The notes: generated by a model from the sequence alone, not told the origin. A DNA stretch of 38,021 bases from Treponema sp. (GCA_018384055.1 JAHAZL010000036.1:1-38021); one strand, 5' to 3'. Shown: positions 7,474 to 16,686, counted from the first letter of the stretch. Program-made: numbers and translations.

Positions 7474-8487
7474 ATGCTTAGAGTAGTTTATGGTGGAAGT
7501 CCACAGGTGGCTGCAACAATCCTTGAGCTCCTTTTGCGTGACAGTGAAATGTCAAAGGCAACACCTGATGAACAGTATGAAATTGTTGGAGTCCTCACGA
7601 ATCCGCCTACAACAAGAGGCCGTCATTCTGATTTGGTTCCAACAGAAGTAGAGCAGTATGCCCGCACATGGAATGAAGCAAGGGGAACTGACATAAAAAT
7701 TCTATGTCCAGAACATGTATGTGCACCTGAAAGAGAAATCCTTGCTTCCCTTAAGCCAGATATTTTCATCTGTTTTGCCTACGGTCATATTCTTGGACCA
7801 AAGTTCTTTTCCCTTTTTAAATACGGTGGAATCAACATTCATCCTTCTCTTCTTCCAAAGTACAGGGGTGCAACTCCAATCAATGAATGCATCCTGAATA
7901 TGGATGAAGAAACAGGCTGTTCAATTCAGACAATGGCACTTGGAATGGATGAAGGTGACATCATCACCTGCCACAAATACCGTCTTACTGGAAATGAAAA
8001 CGCAGAGTACCTTCTGCGTCAGTGTTCGGTTTACGGTACGGCAATGTTTACCCAGTACTTGAGGCAGATTTCACGAACTGGAGTTCTTCCTCCTGCAACA
8101 CCACAGGTTGGAGAACCTTCTTACTGTACAAAAATCAAGAAGGAAGACGGAAAGATTGACTGGAAACTTTCAGCAGAAAAAATCGATGCGATGATAAGGG
8201 CTTATACACCTTGGCCTGGATGCTTTACTACAGCAAATGGGCTTCAGTTGAGAATTTTGAAAGGTCGTGCCGCATCAAAGATTGCAGCTCAGGATCCAAG
8301 CATTACAAAGAATACGGCAGCTGTTCCAGGTACTGTTCTTGATTACAACAAGCAGCGTGGAATTTTGATTCAGACTGGAGATGGAGTTCTCATTGCAACG
8401 GAACTTCAATGGCAGTCAAAAAAAGCAATGGATTATAAATCATTTATGAACGGAGCCAGAAATTTCATAGGCACTGTTCTTGAATAG
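7474..8487 (+). CDS. fmt: Methionyl-tRNA formyltransferase
   Basis: Transfers a formyl group from 10-formyltetrahydrofolate to initiator Met-tRNA in the cytoplasm, the step that deformylase later undoes. The N-terminal Rossmann domain carries the catalytic block NIHPSLLPKYRGATP (Asn and His of the active site) and the later aspartate region ALGMDEGDI. A C-terminal tRNA-binding domain follows from about residue 210, with YTPWPGCFT. The length of 337 is slightly above the usual 310-315, partly from a longer segment after the first strand. It is 12 nt after def and nearly abuts the PASTA gene, so the three genes are co-transcribed. Confidence 0.95.
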   Translation: MLRVVYGGSPQVAATILELLLRDSEMSKATPDEQYEIVGVLTNPPTTRGRHSDLVPTEVEQYARTWNEARGTDIKILCPEHVCAPEREILASLKPDIFICFAYGHILGPKFFSLFKYGGINIHPSLLPKYRGATPINECILNMDEETGCSIQTMALGMDEGDIITCHKYRLTGNENAEYLLRQCSVYGTAMFTQYLRQISRTGVLPPATPQVGEPSYCTKIKKEDGKIDWKLSAEKIDAMIRAYTPWPGCFTTANGLQLRILKGRAASKIAAQDPSITKNTAAVPGTVLDYNKQRGILIQTGDGVLIATELQWQSKKAMDYKSFMNGARNFIGTVLE

Positions 8488-8495
8488 GAATGAAT

Positions 8496-9518
8496 ATGAA
8501 CATTAAAGATATTATTAGAAAAGCAAAAATTGATTTTTCAGATTTTACTGACAACTATCTTAAAGGTGGAAAGACATCTGTAATTACAGCAATCGTTTCT
8601 CTTGTAATTACTTTTGCAGTGTGTCTTGTTGTTTTCTTTGCGTCGGTTCAGGGTGCGGAAAAAGTTCTTGTTCCAGATGTTGTTGGCGAAACCCTTACAG
8701 ATGCCCTTCTTAAAATGCAGGAAAAGGAACTCTATCCAAAAATACAACTTAAGTATTCTGATTTTCCTGGCGACAAGGGCACAATCCTTGAACAGAATCC
8801 AAAGGCAGGCTCAATCGTAAAGGCATACCGTCGTGTTACCCTTACTGTAAGCCGTGGAATTGCCATTGATTATATAGAAGATTATGTTGGCAAGAATGCT
8901 GATGAAGTTCGCAATTCATTGGACCTTCTTTTCAGCGGTGCAGAATCCCTTGTTGTAGTTGCTCCGTTTGTCTATGTGAAGGATGAAAGTGCTCCAGGAA
9001 CAATTATTGCACAATATCCAGAAGCTGGAACTTCCATTGCAGAAAAAGTTAAGGTTCAGTTTGTTGTAAGCAGCGGTACAGAAATAGAAAAAATTGAAAT
9101 GCCTAAGATTGAAGGACTTAACATTGAACAGCTCCTTTCTGCAATGGCAGAACACAAGATTGTTGTGGACCTTGATGTTAAGGAAGATGACTCTGCTCCT
9201 GCAAAGGGAAAAGTTGGTGATGTAGAAAAGACTAAGGATGAGGTTGAAGCTTACACAAGAGTAAAGGCAATTCTCGAAGTAAAGCCTCGTCAGGAAAAGG
9301 ATGAAATGGTTCAGGGCATTTTCTCTTGTACCCTTACAGATTATCCGTTCCCTGTTCCTTATGTTCTTACTGCAAAGGATCCTGAGGGAAAGACAGCAGT
9401 CCTTATTTCTGCAAATCACCCTGGAAAGAATTTTACGGCACCTTATAACGTTAAAAAGGGAACAACGCTCATTCTTTCAGTAATGGGGAATGAAACGGCA
9501 AAGGTTGTTGTAGAATAA
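8496..9518 (+). CDS. Membrane-anchored PASTA-domain protein without kinase
   Basis: The 340-residue protein has a short cytoplasmic N-terminus, one transmembrane helix (about residues 32-54) and a periplasmic part made of three PASTA-like repeats. The first starts at VLVPDVVGETLTDAL and ends at VTLTVSRG; the second ends at VQFVVSSG; the third starts at IEMPKIEGLN and is more divergent. PASTA repeats bind peptidoglycan or muropeptides, usually on Ser/Thr kinases or penicillin-binding proteins; here there is no enzymatic domain. Two ATGs exist. The one at 8496 is preferred because AGGA at 8486-8489 is then 6 nt away, whereas ATG 8490 has no room. It follows fmt directly, an order I associate with treponemes. 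A cell-wall sensing or scaffold role is inferred. Confidence 0.85.
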   Translation: MNIKDIIRKAKIDFSDFTDNYLKGGKTSVITAIVSLVITFAVCLVVFFASVQGAEKVLVPDVVGETLTDALLKMQEKELYPKIQLKYSDFPGDKGTILEQNPKAGSIVKAYRRVTLTVSRGIAIDYIEDYVGKNADEVRNSLDLLFSGAESLVVVAPFVYVKDESAPGTIIAQYPEAGTSIAEKVKVQFVVSSGTEIEKIEMPKIEGLNIEQLLSAMAEHKIVVDLDVKEDDSAPAKGKVGDVEKTKDEVEAYTRVKAILEVKPRQEKDEMVQGIFSCTLTDYPFPVPYVLTAKDPEGKTAVLISANHPGKNFTAPYNVKKGTTLILSVMGNETAKVVVE

Positions 9519-9537
9519 AAATTAATTGTAATGTAAA

Positions 9538-9635
9538 AGGGGCTGTCCAATAAGTATGAATCATTGACGTGCTCGACACGGCAATCTCTTGTATTGCAAT
9601 TAGATGACACTTTTTGAACTTATTGGTCATCTCCT
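9538..9635. repeat. 98-bp element with 18-bp imperfect terminal inverted repeats
   Basis: The left end (9538-9555, AGGGGCTGTCCAATAAGT) and the reverse complement of the right end (9618-9635) agree at 15 of 18 bases, including an unbroken CCAATAAGT. The interior of about 62 bp holds a small hairpin (GCAAT...ATTGC). It lies between the convergent PASTA gene and birA. It may be a miniature transposon-like element, or a long bidirectional terminator, since A-runs and T-runs flank the arms. No clear target duplication is visible. Confidence 0.5.
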
Positions 9636-9649
9636 TTTTTGCAGTTTTT

Positions 9650-10522
9650 TTAGTCGGCGAAGACCGTTCCGTGAAGGCTGACTTCACCGCTGCTTAGTTT
9701 ATTTTCTGTTCCGTCCGAAAGTTCGACAACAAGTTCTGCCTTGTCTGATATTCCTTTTACTGTTGCTGTATAGGAAGTTTTTTCGTCGCCGATTACTGGC
9801 GTTACGGTAATGGTTCTTCCTGTTAAAAGTGAACGGCTTTTGTAATCGTTTATTATGTTTTCGTTTGTTTCAAGAATGTTTTTTACTTCCTTATAGCAGG
9901 CAGCAAGAAATTTTGCCCGGCAAGGAACTTTAGAATCATTTTTTAAATCGTCAAGAATACCACCTGCCTTGCTTTTAAGTTCCTTGTCAAAAATACTGTT
10001 GGTCCTAAGATTGATCCCTATGCCGATTATGCAGCCGTCAATTCTTCCAGCTTCGGGATTTATGATTCCTTCTGTAAGAATTCCGCAGACTTTCTTCCCA
10101 TTGCAGTAGATATCGTTTACCCATTTTATTTCGCATTTCACACCGTAGGTTTTTTCTATTGCCCTGCAGATTCCGATACACGCAGATACCGTTACCATTG
10201 CAGGGTCAGTGATACCGTTCTTTTTTATATATGCAATGCTGAAGTAAATTCCGCTAGAGATTGGAGAAACAAAAGTACGGCCCATTCTTCCGCGACCATT
10301 GGTTTGGCTTGCGGCTGCCTTAAGGGAAAAATTGAATTGCTTTCCTGTTGATGTAAGTTCTCCGCTTTCTGAAAGAAGTGGAAGATATTTTTCAGATTCT
10401 TTCATCAGGAAAGTGTTTGTGCTGTCGATAGATTCTACTAAGGAAATCTTGTCCCCGATTTTAAGGACTTCATCTTGAGAAAAAGAATTGAGAAAATTTT
10501 CGATGGAAAAAAGGTCGTTCAA
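9650..10522 (-). CDS. birA: Biotin--[acetyl-CoA-carboxylase] ligase, no DNA-binding domain
   Basis: Activates biotin with ATP and attaches it to the lysine of biotin carboxyl carrier proteins in the cytoplasm. The ligase signature is clear: the DSTN motif near residue 33, the biotinyl-AMP loop GRGRMGR, then KWVNDIY and KVCGIL, with the C-terminal SH3-like domain at the end. The N-terminus is only about 25 residues ahead of the catalytic domain, so there is no helix-turn-helix and no repressor role. The start is a TTG at 10522, directly after the stop of the PII-like gene, with GGAA about 9 nt upstream. It is the last gene of the leftward operon. Confidence 0.92.
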   Translation of the reverse strand: MNDLFSIENFLNSFSQDEVLKIGDKISLVESIDSTNTFLMKESEKYLPLLSESGELTSTGKQFNFSLKAAASQTNGRGRMGRTFVSPISSGIYFSIAYIKKNGITDPAMVTVSACIGICRAIEKTYGVKCEIKWVNDIYCNGKKVCGILTEGIINPEAGRIDGCIIGIGINLRTNSIFDKELKSKAGGILDDLKNDSKVPCRAKFLAACYKEVKNILETNENIINDYKSRSLLTGRTITVTPVIGDEKTSYTATVKGISDKAELVVELSDGTENKLSSGEVSLHGTVFAD

Positions 10523-11167
10523 TTAATTTTTTCCAAGGATACTGAAGTCTTCAATTTCGCTGCAGAAACAGATGCCGCTGCCAGGCTGTGAAAGGCAAGG
10601 TAGTTCTCTGATTGCATTTAGAACTGCTTCTTTCTTTTCTTCTGAAACTACAATCTGAAGCATTTCTTTTTCTGGAACGATGTGAACTCCAAAAAATTTT
10701 TCGTCGTCTTCCTTTGCTGTTCCTCTTGCGTTAAGTACGGTTCCGCCACCTGCACCTGCATTTCTTGCTGCTGCCATGACATCGTCTGCAAACCCTCTGT
10801 TCAGAATAACTGTAATGAGCTGGTGTTTTTGATTTCCTTTCATAACCGGTTTTTCTCCTGTAATATTTCCTACCTTCAATAACTGTCCAGCATTGGTTGA
10901 GTAGGCAATGCCAAAGTTTTTCTTTTCTTCTGAGACTGATTCTACAATGGCAGAGAAAATGTCACTGCACTTTTCAGATTCCGTAAGAATCATGATTACT
11001 TCAAGGCTTGTTTCCCCGAGTCCCAGAAAATCCAGAACTTTGCTGGAACTAATACCACGGCCCGTAAGGACAGTTCCTCCCCAGGCCCCTGATTTTTGTG
11101 CGGCATCTGAAATTATGTTGCATTTGTTGTGGGGTACTATTGCCGTAATCAGTTTGTGCGAACTCAC
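10523..11167 (-). CDS. Tandem PII-like protein paired with a DUF1538 membrane protein
   Basis: The 214-residue protein consists of two related PII-like domains, about residues 3-98 and 110-210. Each begins with a hydrophobic strand (KLITAIV and HQLITVIL) and has a matching glycine block (GAWGGTVLTGRG and GAGGGTVLNARG). Neither has the long T-loop of classical GlnB. PII proteins bind nucleotides or metabolites and control membrane transporters or enzymes. The start is GTG at 11167, overlapping the upstream stop codon by 4 nt, with AAAGGAGG ahead of it. The longer reading frame extending to 11440 is the shadow of the upstream gene. Tight translational coupling to the DUF1538 gene suggests it gates that protein; this is inference. 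Confidence 0.85.
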   Translation of the reverse strand: MSSHKLITAIVPHNKCNIISDAAQKSGAWGGTVLTGRGISSSKVLDFLGLGETSLEVIMILTESEKCSDIFSAIVESVSEEKKNFGIAYSTNAGQLLKVGNITGEKPVMKGNQKHQLITVILNRGFADDVMAAARNAGAGGGTVLNARGTAKEDDEKFFGVHIVPEKEMLQIVVSEEKKEAVLNAIRELPCLSQPGSGICFCSEIEDFSILGKN

Positions 11168-12669
11168 GATGCTGCCTCCTTTGTCTTGATTTTGTAAATG
11201 ATTCCGAGAATCTGTATTGCTATTAGAGGAGTCATGGCAACAAGTGCTATAACTCCAAATGCGTTTGTTCCAGAGAAGGAATAGCTTGAGGCGCATCCAA
11301 GTGTAAAAGAAAGAATGAAAGTGCTTGTCATTGGTCCTGATGCAACGCCACCAGAGTCGAAGGCAATGCCTGTGAAAAGTGGAGGACAGAAAAAAGTAAG
11401 GATGAGGGCGACGGCATATCCTGGAATAAGGATGTACCACAAACTGAATCCATAGATTATTTTAAGGATGCTTAAACCAATGGAAAATGCAACTCCAAGA
11501 GAAAGGGAGGTAAGCATGATCTTACGCTTGATGGTTCTGCCGCTAGCTTCTTCAACCTGTTCTGTCAAAACCCATACTGCAGGTTCTGCGCAGACTGTAA
11601 TTGCACCGAAAACAAAAGCTGCGGCCACTATCAGTACAGTCCATATTCCACCTTTTGCAGAAGAAAGCATTCCAAGGTATTCTCCAAGTTTCTGTCCCGC
11701 AGGCATGAATCCTCCTTCTGCTCCAAGAAGGAAAAGTACAAGCCCAATGAAACAGTAGATTACTCCGTTGAACATTTTGCGGAGCTGTACAGGAGGCATC
11801 TTGAGAAGAAAGATCTGGAAGAGAATGAACATTATAAGCAGAGGTAAAAGGGATTTGAAAACATCACCTAAAATTGCAGGCAGCAGGTAAGCATAAACCT
11901 TCATGCCGTTTGGAGACAGATGCTCTGTCCCTGATGATGCAGAGGCCTGGTCCATATCATGTCCGCTCATTACATTCAGTATGATTCCGTAAAAGCAAAC
12001 TGCAGCAATAGGTCCAATGCTGGCTATTCCAGTAAGTCCAAAGGCACTGTCATTGTCAGTAGATTTTTTATTGTCGTCTGCACGAACCGAAGCAACACCC
12101 ATACCCAATGCCATGATGAACGGCACAGTCATCGGTCCTGTTGTAGCTCCACCGGCATCAAAGGCTGCTCCCTGTAGATATTCAGGGCAAAGGAAAGCAA
12201 GGGCAAAAAGAATGATGTATGAAATTATTAGTACTCTTCTTAATTTTAGGGAAAGTACAGTTCTGCAAAGTCCGATGGTAACAAATATTCCTACACCGAG
12301 GGCAATCATTATCACAAGGGGCCATTTGCTTACATTTGCAGAAAGATTACCTATTTGAGTTGCAAGAACCTGAATATCTGGTTCTGCAATAGTAACCATA
12401 AAACCGATGATGAAAGATACAGAAAGAAGAATCTTAAGATTTTTCTTTGAAGTTAGGGCAGCACCGCTTCGTTCTCCAATAGGAAGGATACCTATGTCTA
12501 TTCCTATGAGAAAAAGAGTAAGTCCAAAAACAACCATGAGGCCTCCTGTAAGAAACCTCATTGTCAATTCCAGTGGGAATGGAACGACTGTAAGTGCAAG
12601 CAGAAGGACAATTGCCATAATTGGAACTACAGAAGATAAAGTTTCCTTTAACTTTTCAATTATGTTCAT
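11164..12669 (-). CDS. DUF1538 family integral membrane protein, two internal repeats
   Basis: The 501-residue protein has about a dozen hydrophobic segments and two copies of a conserved module. The paired motifs are TIAEPDIQVLATQI and CAEPAVWVLTEQV, then AFDAGGATTGPMT (first half) and AFDSGGVASGPMT (second half). Such internal duplication, with Gly-rich EP and GGxxxGPMT motifs, is typical of transporters or channels, but no substrate is established from what I know. It sits between a sensor kinase (2 nt upstream) and a tandem PII-like protein (4-nt overlap), so it probably forms a regulated transport unit with the latter. GGAGG lies 9 nt before the ATG. Confidence 0.88.
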   Translation of the reverse strand: MNIIEKLKETLSSVVPIMAIVLLLALTVVPFPLELTMRFLTGGLMVVFGLTLFLIGIDIGILPIGERSGAALTSKKNLKILLSVSFIIGFMVTIAEPDIQVLATQIGNLSANVSKWPLVIMIALGVGIFVTIGLCRTVLSLKLRRVLIISYIILFALAFLCPEYLQGAAFDAGGATTGPMTVPFIMALGMGVASVRADDNKKSTDNDSAFGLTGIASIGPIAAVCFYGIILNVMSGHDMDQASASSGTEHLSPNGMKVYAYLLPAILGDVFKSLLPLLIMFILFQIFLLKMPPVQLRKMFNGVIYCFIGLVLFLLGAEGGFMPAGQKLGEYLGMLSSAKGGIWTVLIVAAAFVFGAITVCAEPAVWVLTEQVEEASGRTIKRKIMLTSLSLGVAFSIGLSILKIIYGFSLWYILIPGYAVALILTFFCPPLFTGIAFDSGGVASGPMTSTFILSFTLGCASSYSFSGTNAFGVIALVAMTPLIAIQILGIIYKIKTKEAAS

Positions 12670-12671
12670 AT

Positions 12672-14903
12672 TTAGAATCCTCCAAATTCTGATTCAATGT
12701 CTTCTATTGAGTCATTGTCAGTTTCAAGAAGAAATCCTGCTTCCAGCATTCTTGATGTACAGAAAGAATAGTGGTCCATAAGATGCTTGTGATTTTTCCT
12801 TGCAAAATCCAGCTCGCATTTTTTTACAGCTGCTTCCTGAATCCTGAATTCTTCTGCAAGTCCTGAAAGTCCAACAGTGCGAGAAGTACTTTTGAGAGAG
12901 TGCAGCCGCTGCCTGTAATTTTCCCATTCACATTCTTCGTAGAAATTCTTGAGTTCTTCCCCATGGTTGTTTGTACAGTATTCACTGATGATTTCAATGC
13001 AGAACTCTTCGCTTTCATCACAGTAGCTGAGGGCTGTTTCGTAGTCAAACTCAGGAAGCATGTTCTTGAGCCTAGAAATCTTTTCTCCGCAAGGAATGTC
13101 TTCCTTTCCGGTCTTGATGAAAACCTTCTGTTGAGGAAGATAACGGATGAGCATTTTTTCAAGGTTGTTTCCGTCTATAGGCTTTGAAATGTAATCCTTG
13201 AATCCAGCTTTAATGTATTTTTCGCGGACACCCGCAAGGGCATCTGCGGTAAGCACAATGACTGGAGTGTTTTTGTTTGGAGTGTCCATACTGCGGAGTT
13301 TTTCCAACGTCTGGATCCCGTCCATCTCAGGCATCATATAGTCCATGAAGATGATGTCATAATGTTTTTCGGAAGCGCGTTCAATTGCTGCAGCTCCGCT
13401 TTCAACAAGATCAATCTTCATCTTTGTTTCTTTAAGGAGATTTTCAAAAACAATGAGGTTGAGTTCAACATCATCTACAGCAAGGACATTAACATCAGGA
13501 GCTTCGAAACTCTGGTGATAAACCTTGATTTCCTTTTCTTTCTGCTTGCCCTTAGGAGAAACTTCCCCGACTGGAGTTGCATCGAATATTTTCTGAGGAA
13601 CCGTAAGGATGAATTCGGAACCCTTCCCGTATTCACTCTTTACTTCGATCTTTCCACCCATAAGGTCACAGAGCTGTTTTGAAATGCTCAATCCAAGACC
13701 TGTACCTTCGATGTTTCTGTTTCTCTGAAGGTCAAAGCGCTCGAACTTCTTGAACAACTTTGCGCGGTTTTCTTCCTTTATGCCAATACCTGTATCTTTA
13801 ACAGAGAAAATCAATTTTGCTTCAGCGCCTGAAACTGACCCCAGAATAAAGAAATCAACATTTCCCTTTTCTGTATATTTGCAGGCATTTGTAAGAAAGT
13901 TGATAAGAATCTGACGGAGATGTGAAAAGTCTCCGATGAGTCCCTGGGGAAGATTTTCGTTGCAAAAAATTGCTCCACGGAGTCCTTTCTTTTCAAGACG
14001 TTCTGCCACCATTCCGTAGCTGTCCAGGATAAGGTCCTGAAGCTTGTATTCTTCTTCCTTGATTTCAAGTTTACCCGATTCAATTTTGGAAAGGTCGAGG
14101 ACGTCGTTTACAAGTGAAAGAAGGGCATTGCTGGAAGTCTGTACTGCCGATGCATATTCAAGAATGTTCTTGTCTTTGCATTCACGGAGAATCATTTCGT
14201 TCATACCGAGAATTGCATTGATTGGAGTGCGTATTTCGTGGGACATGTTTGAAAGGAAGTCAGACTTTGCATGGTTTGCATTTTCTGCCTTAAGTTCAGA
14301 ATCTTTAAGGCTTTCGTTTGCCTTTTGAATCCTATCAAAGGCATGCTTGTTCATTCCGTTCTGAAACTTGATGATGCATCCGACAACTATAGCCGTAATC
14401 AAAAGACACTGAACGACATCAATGGTGCTGCTCTTAACCGATGTAAACTGCTTGACCAAATGGGGATATGTGTAACCGATGCCGTAGCAGGCGACAACTA
14501 CAATTATCTGCAGGAAGAAAACTGTGTAAAAGGCACCCTTTTCAAGAACAAGGAATGCAAAGATGATTGCAAGAATAAACCATGAAGACATTCCGCTGTT
14601 TACACCACCGCCGGAGAAGAACATGATTGGGAAAACAATGTCTCCCATAATTACAATGCTGACAATGGAAGCAAACTGAATTTTCTTTTTCCAGTTGGCA
14701 AGGTAAAACAAGAGGCACAGCAAAACCATGCCAAGGATACAGATTCCAAGCTGAAACAGAAGGGCTGTGTCGGAAAGGGAAATCATAACAGAAAAAACAC
14801 CGCCTAAGGTTCCTGCCGGAATGATGGTGTTGAAAAGAGTGAGCTGTGTAGGATTGTCGTCTGAAAAAAACTTATTCTTAATGTCTTCCAGTGTAAATTT
14901 CAT
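12672..14903 (-). CDS. Hybrid sensor histidine kinase (membrane, HisKA-HATPase-REC-Hpt)
   Basis: The order in this 743-residue protein is: five to six transmembrane helices (about 20-190), a short linker, HisKA with the phospho-accepting His222 (MSHEIRTPINAI), and HATPase (N box LTNACKYT, G boxes DTGIGI and GTGLGLSI). A receiver domain with phospho-acceptor Asp521 (FMDYMMPEMDG) follows, then an Hpt domain with His668 (HSLKSTS). It is a complete phosphorelay in one chain, with no extracellular sensor domain beyond the helices. GGAG lies 6 nt before the ATG. The HD-GYP/REC gene ends right at its start, so the final phosphate acceptor could be that neighbour's REC domain (inferred). Confidence 0.93.
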   Translation of the reverse strand: MKFTLEDIKNKFFSDDNPTQLTLFNTIIPAGTLGGVFSVMISLSDTALLFQLGICILGMVLLCLLFYLANWKKKIQFASIVSIVIMGDIVFPIMFFSGGGVNSGMSSWFILAIIFAFLVLEKGAFYTVFFLQIIVVVACYGIGYTYPHLVKQFTSVKSSTIDVVQCLLITAIVVGCIIKFQNGMNKHAFDRIQKANESLKDSELKAENANHAKSDFLSNMSHEIRTPINAILGMNEMILRECKDKNILEYASAVQTSSNALLSLVNDVLDLSKIESGKLEIKEEEYKLQDLILDSYGMVAERLEKKGLRGAIFCNENLPQGLIGDFSHLRQILINFLTNACKYTEKGNVDFFILGSVSGAEAKLIFSVKDTGIGIKEENRAKLFKKFERFDLQRNRNIEGTGLGLSISKQLCDLMGGKIEVKSEYGKGSEFILTVPQKIFDATPVGEVSPKGKQKEKEIKVYHQSFEAPDVNVLAVDDVELNLIVFENLLKETKMKIDLVESGAAAIERASEKHYDIIFMDYMMPEMDGIQTLEKLRSMDTPNKNTPVIVLTADALAGVREKYIKAGFKDYISKPIDGNNLEKMLIRYLPQQKVFIKTGKEDIPCGEKISRLKNMLPEFDYETALSYCDESEEFCIEIISEYCTNNHGEELKNFYEECEWENYRQRLHSLKSTSRTVGLSGLAEEFRIQEAAVKKCELDFARKNHKHLMDHYSFCTSRMLEAGFLLETDNDSIEDIESEFGGF

Positions 14904-16001
14904 TTACGGCTCCAAATCATATCTGAAAACATCTCTCAGGACTTCTTCCAGTTCCTGTTTTAGGAAGGGTTTTACAAGATAGTATTTTATTCCATTTTCC
15001 CTGACACGGGTGATGGTCTCTTCATTTTTATCTGAAGACATGAAAATCACAGGTGTCTTGTATTTATCCCTGATAAGATCAAAAATCTTGAATCCGTCTG
15101 TGTCTGGCAGATAAATGTCAAGGATAATCAGGTCAAATGTATATTCTTCAAGGGCTTTTATACAGTGCTCTCCTGTTTTGACAGAAGTTATTTCCAGTGT
15201 CCTGTCGCCTTCAAGCATGAATTCAACAAGTTTGATTGCAATGACATCATCATCAACGACAAGAATCTTCTTATTTACATCATCCTTCTGTCTAAGCGTG
15301 AAGTCCTTGTCTTCGTCAATCATATCCAGCATGTGCTTTGCAATTTCAGGGTCAAACTGCTTGCCCATCTGGTATTCAATTTCCGACCTGACAAACTTCT
15401 GTGGAAAAAGGTTCCTGAAGCTGCGGCTGGATGTCATTGCATCGTAGGTATCTGCAATGGCAAGAATGCGGGCAAATTCCGGAATGGATTTTCCTGCAAG
15501 TCCTTCCGGATAACCTGTTCCGTCAAAGTGCTCGTGGTGATACTTTGTAGCGGTTTCAATTCTGCCGTCTTCTGATATTCCCCTGAGCATAGAAAAAGAC
15601 ATGATAGGATGCAATTTCAGGCATTCAAATTCCATGTCGGAAAGCTTTCCTTTTTTGGAAATGATTCTGTCCGGTATGCGAATCTTTCCGATGTCGTGCA
15701 AAAGTCCTGCATGATAGATGTCGCGCTGATAATCTTCATCTTTTCCCATGCGCCTTGCTATTTCCCTGGCATAGGAAGCAACACGTTTGGAGTGACCGCT
15801 CGTATAGCTGTCCTTTGCCTCAATGGCATTGCTAAGTGCCATTACAGAGCGTTCCATTAGGCGTTCATTTCTTTTGAAACTCTCTACAATGTCTTTTTTC
15901 TTTTGTTGGGCACAGAGCCGCATCTTTCTTTGAATGAGGATTCCGGATACAACCAGCAAAATGTTCAATGCTGATAAAACTAAAATAAAACTCATATACA
16001 T
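14904..16001 (-). CDS. HD-GYP phosphodiesterase fused to a C-terminal receiver domain
   Basis: After an N-terminal transmembrane helix comes an HD-GYP domain with its key residues intact: HSKRV, HDIGK and HHEHFDGTGYPEG. This predicts cyclic di-GMP hydrolysis to GMP. The C-terminal receiver domain (about residues 245-360) has the acidic pair VVDDD, a phospho-acceptor Asp in LILDIYLPDTDG and the conserved Lys in VKPF. A C-terminal REC after HD-GYP is the reverse of the usual RpfG order. I chose the ATG at 16001 (365 residues): it has an AAGG about 8 nt upstream and avoids overlap with the upstream gene. An upstream ATG at 16073 is possible. The next gene is the hybrid kinase, the probable phosphate donor. 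Confidence 0.9.
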   Translation of the reverse strand: MYMSFILVLSALNILLVVSGILIQRKMRLCAQQKKKDIVESFKRNERLMERSVMALSNAIEAKDSYTSGHSKRVASYAREIARRMGKDEDYQRDIYHAGLLHDIGKIRIPDRIISKKGKLSDMEFECLKLHPIMSFSMLRGISEDGRIETATKYHHEHFDGTGYPEGLAGKSIPEFARILAIADTYDAMTSSRSFRNLFPQKFVRSEIEYQMGKQFDPEIAKHMLDMIDEDKDFTLRQKDDVNKKILVVDDDVIAIKLVEFMLEGDRTLEITSVKTGEHCIKALEEYTFDLIILDIYLPDTDGFKIFDLIRDKYKTPVIFMSSDKNEETITRVRENGIKYYLVKPFLKQELEEVLRDVFRYDLEP

Positions 16002-16032
16002 TTTAAATACCTTTTTTTTTAAATCTATCAGG

Positions 16033-16686
16033 TCAGGAAAGAAGGAATTTTTCCAGATCTTCTGGTGCTTCAAAAATCCAGTCGGCTCCCGCTTCTTCTA
16101 ACTCCTTTCTGCTACCGAATCCCCATAAAATCCCGGCGCATTTTATACCGACCGCATGGGCTCCGTTAACATCGAAGTTTCTGTCCCCGATCAAAATACA
16201 ATCATTTTTATTTTCGGAAAGTTTCTGGCTCTCTAACACATATTTTACCACATCTTCTTTGGTGACGCGACCTTTTTCAGTTATGTCGCTTCCACCTATG
16301 AAATCGAAGAGGTCAAGTAATCCCTTCCTTTCGATGATCATTTTTGTGAAATGTTCAGGTTTGCTGGTAGCGGTAAAGATTTTTTTGCCGGCTTCCCTAA
16401 GGTTTTCAATGAGGGGGACTATGCCTCTGTAGATGTCTCCGTTATACATTCCCTCTACAGAATAATAGTCTCTATAGACTTTTATGGCGTTATCCAGTTC
16501 TGATTCAGGCAGTTTCATTATGTTTTTGAAACTGTCGCGTAAAGGAGGGCCTATCATGCGGTCATATTCTGAGCGTGGGTAGTCAAGTTTATAGTGTTCT
16601 ACAACTTTGTCAAAGGAATCATAAATGCCCGGAGAGGTATTCATGATCGTTCCGTCAAAGTCAAAAAGTATGTTCCTGAACATCAT
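16033..16686 (-). CDS. HAD-superfamily phosphatase (phosphoglycolate phosphatase-like)
   Basis: This 217-residue soluble HAD hydrolase has motif I DFDGTIMNT (nucleophile and acid Asp), motif II in FTATSKP, a lysine region near KGRVTK and motif IV IGDRNFDVNGA. The helical cap between motifs I and II (about residues 15-85) is the Gph/PgmB type. The substrate is not evident; 2-phosphoglycolate or another small phosphate ester is plausible. Two tandem ATGs (16686 and 16683) overlap the TGA of the aminopeptidase gene, so it is translationally coupled to it. Confidence 0.85.
   Translation of the reverse strand: MMFRNILFDFDGTIMNTSPGIYDSFDKVVEHYKLDYPRSEYDRMIGPPLRDSFKNIMKLPESELDNAIKVYRDYYSVEGMYNGDIYRGIVPLIENLREAGKKIFTATSKPEHFTKMIIERKGLLDLFDFIGGSDITEKGRVTKEDVVKYVLESQKLSENKNDCILIGDRNFDVNGAHAVGIKCAGILWGFGSRKELEEAGADWIFEAPEDLEKFLLS

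Noticed and set aside
10441..10522. BirA as a biotin repressor
   Set aside because: No helix-turn-helix precedes the ligase domain; there are only about 25 residues ahead of it.
11168..11440. Long N-terminal extension of the PII-like reading frame
   Set aside because: It is a shadow of the DUF1538 gene in another frame. A GTG with a strong AAAGGAGG site at the gene junction is the proper start.
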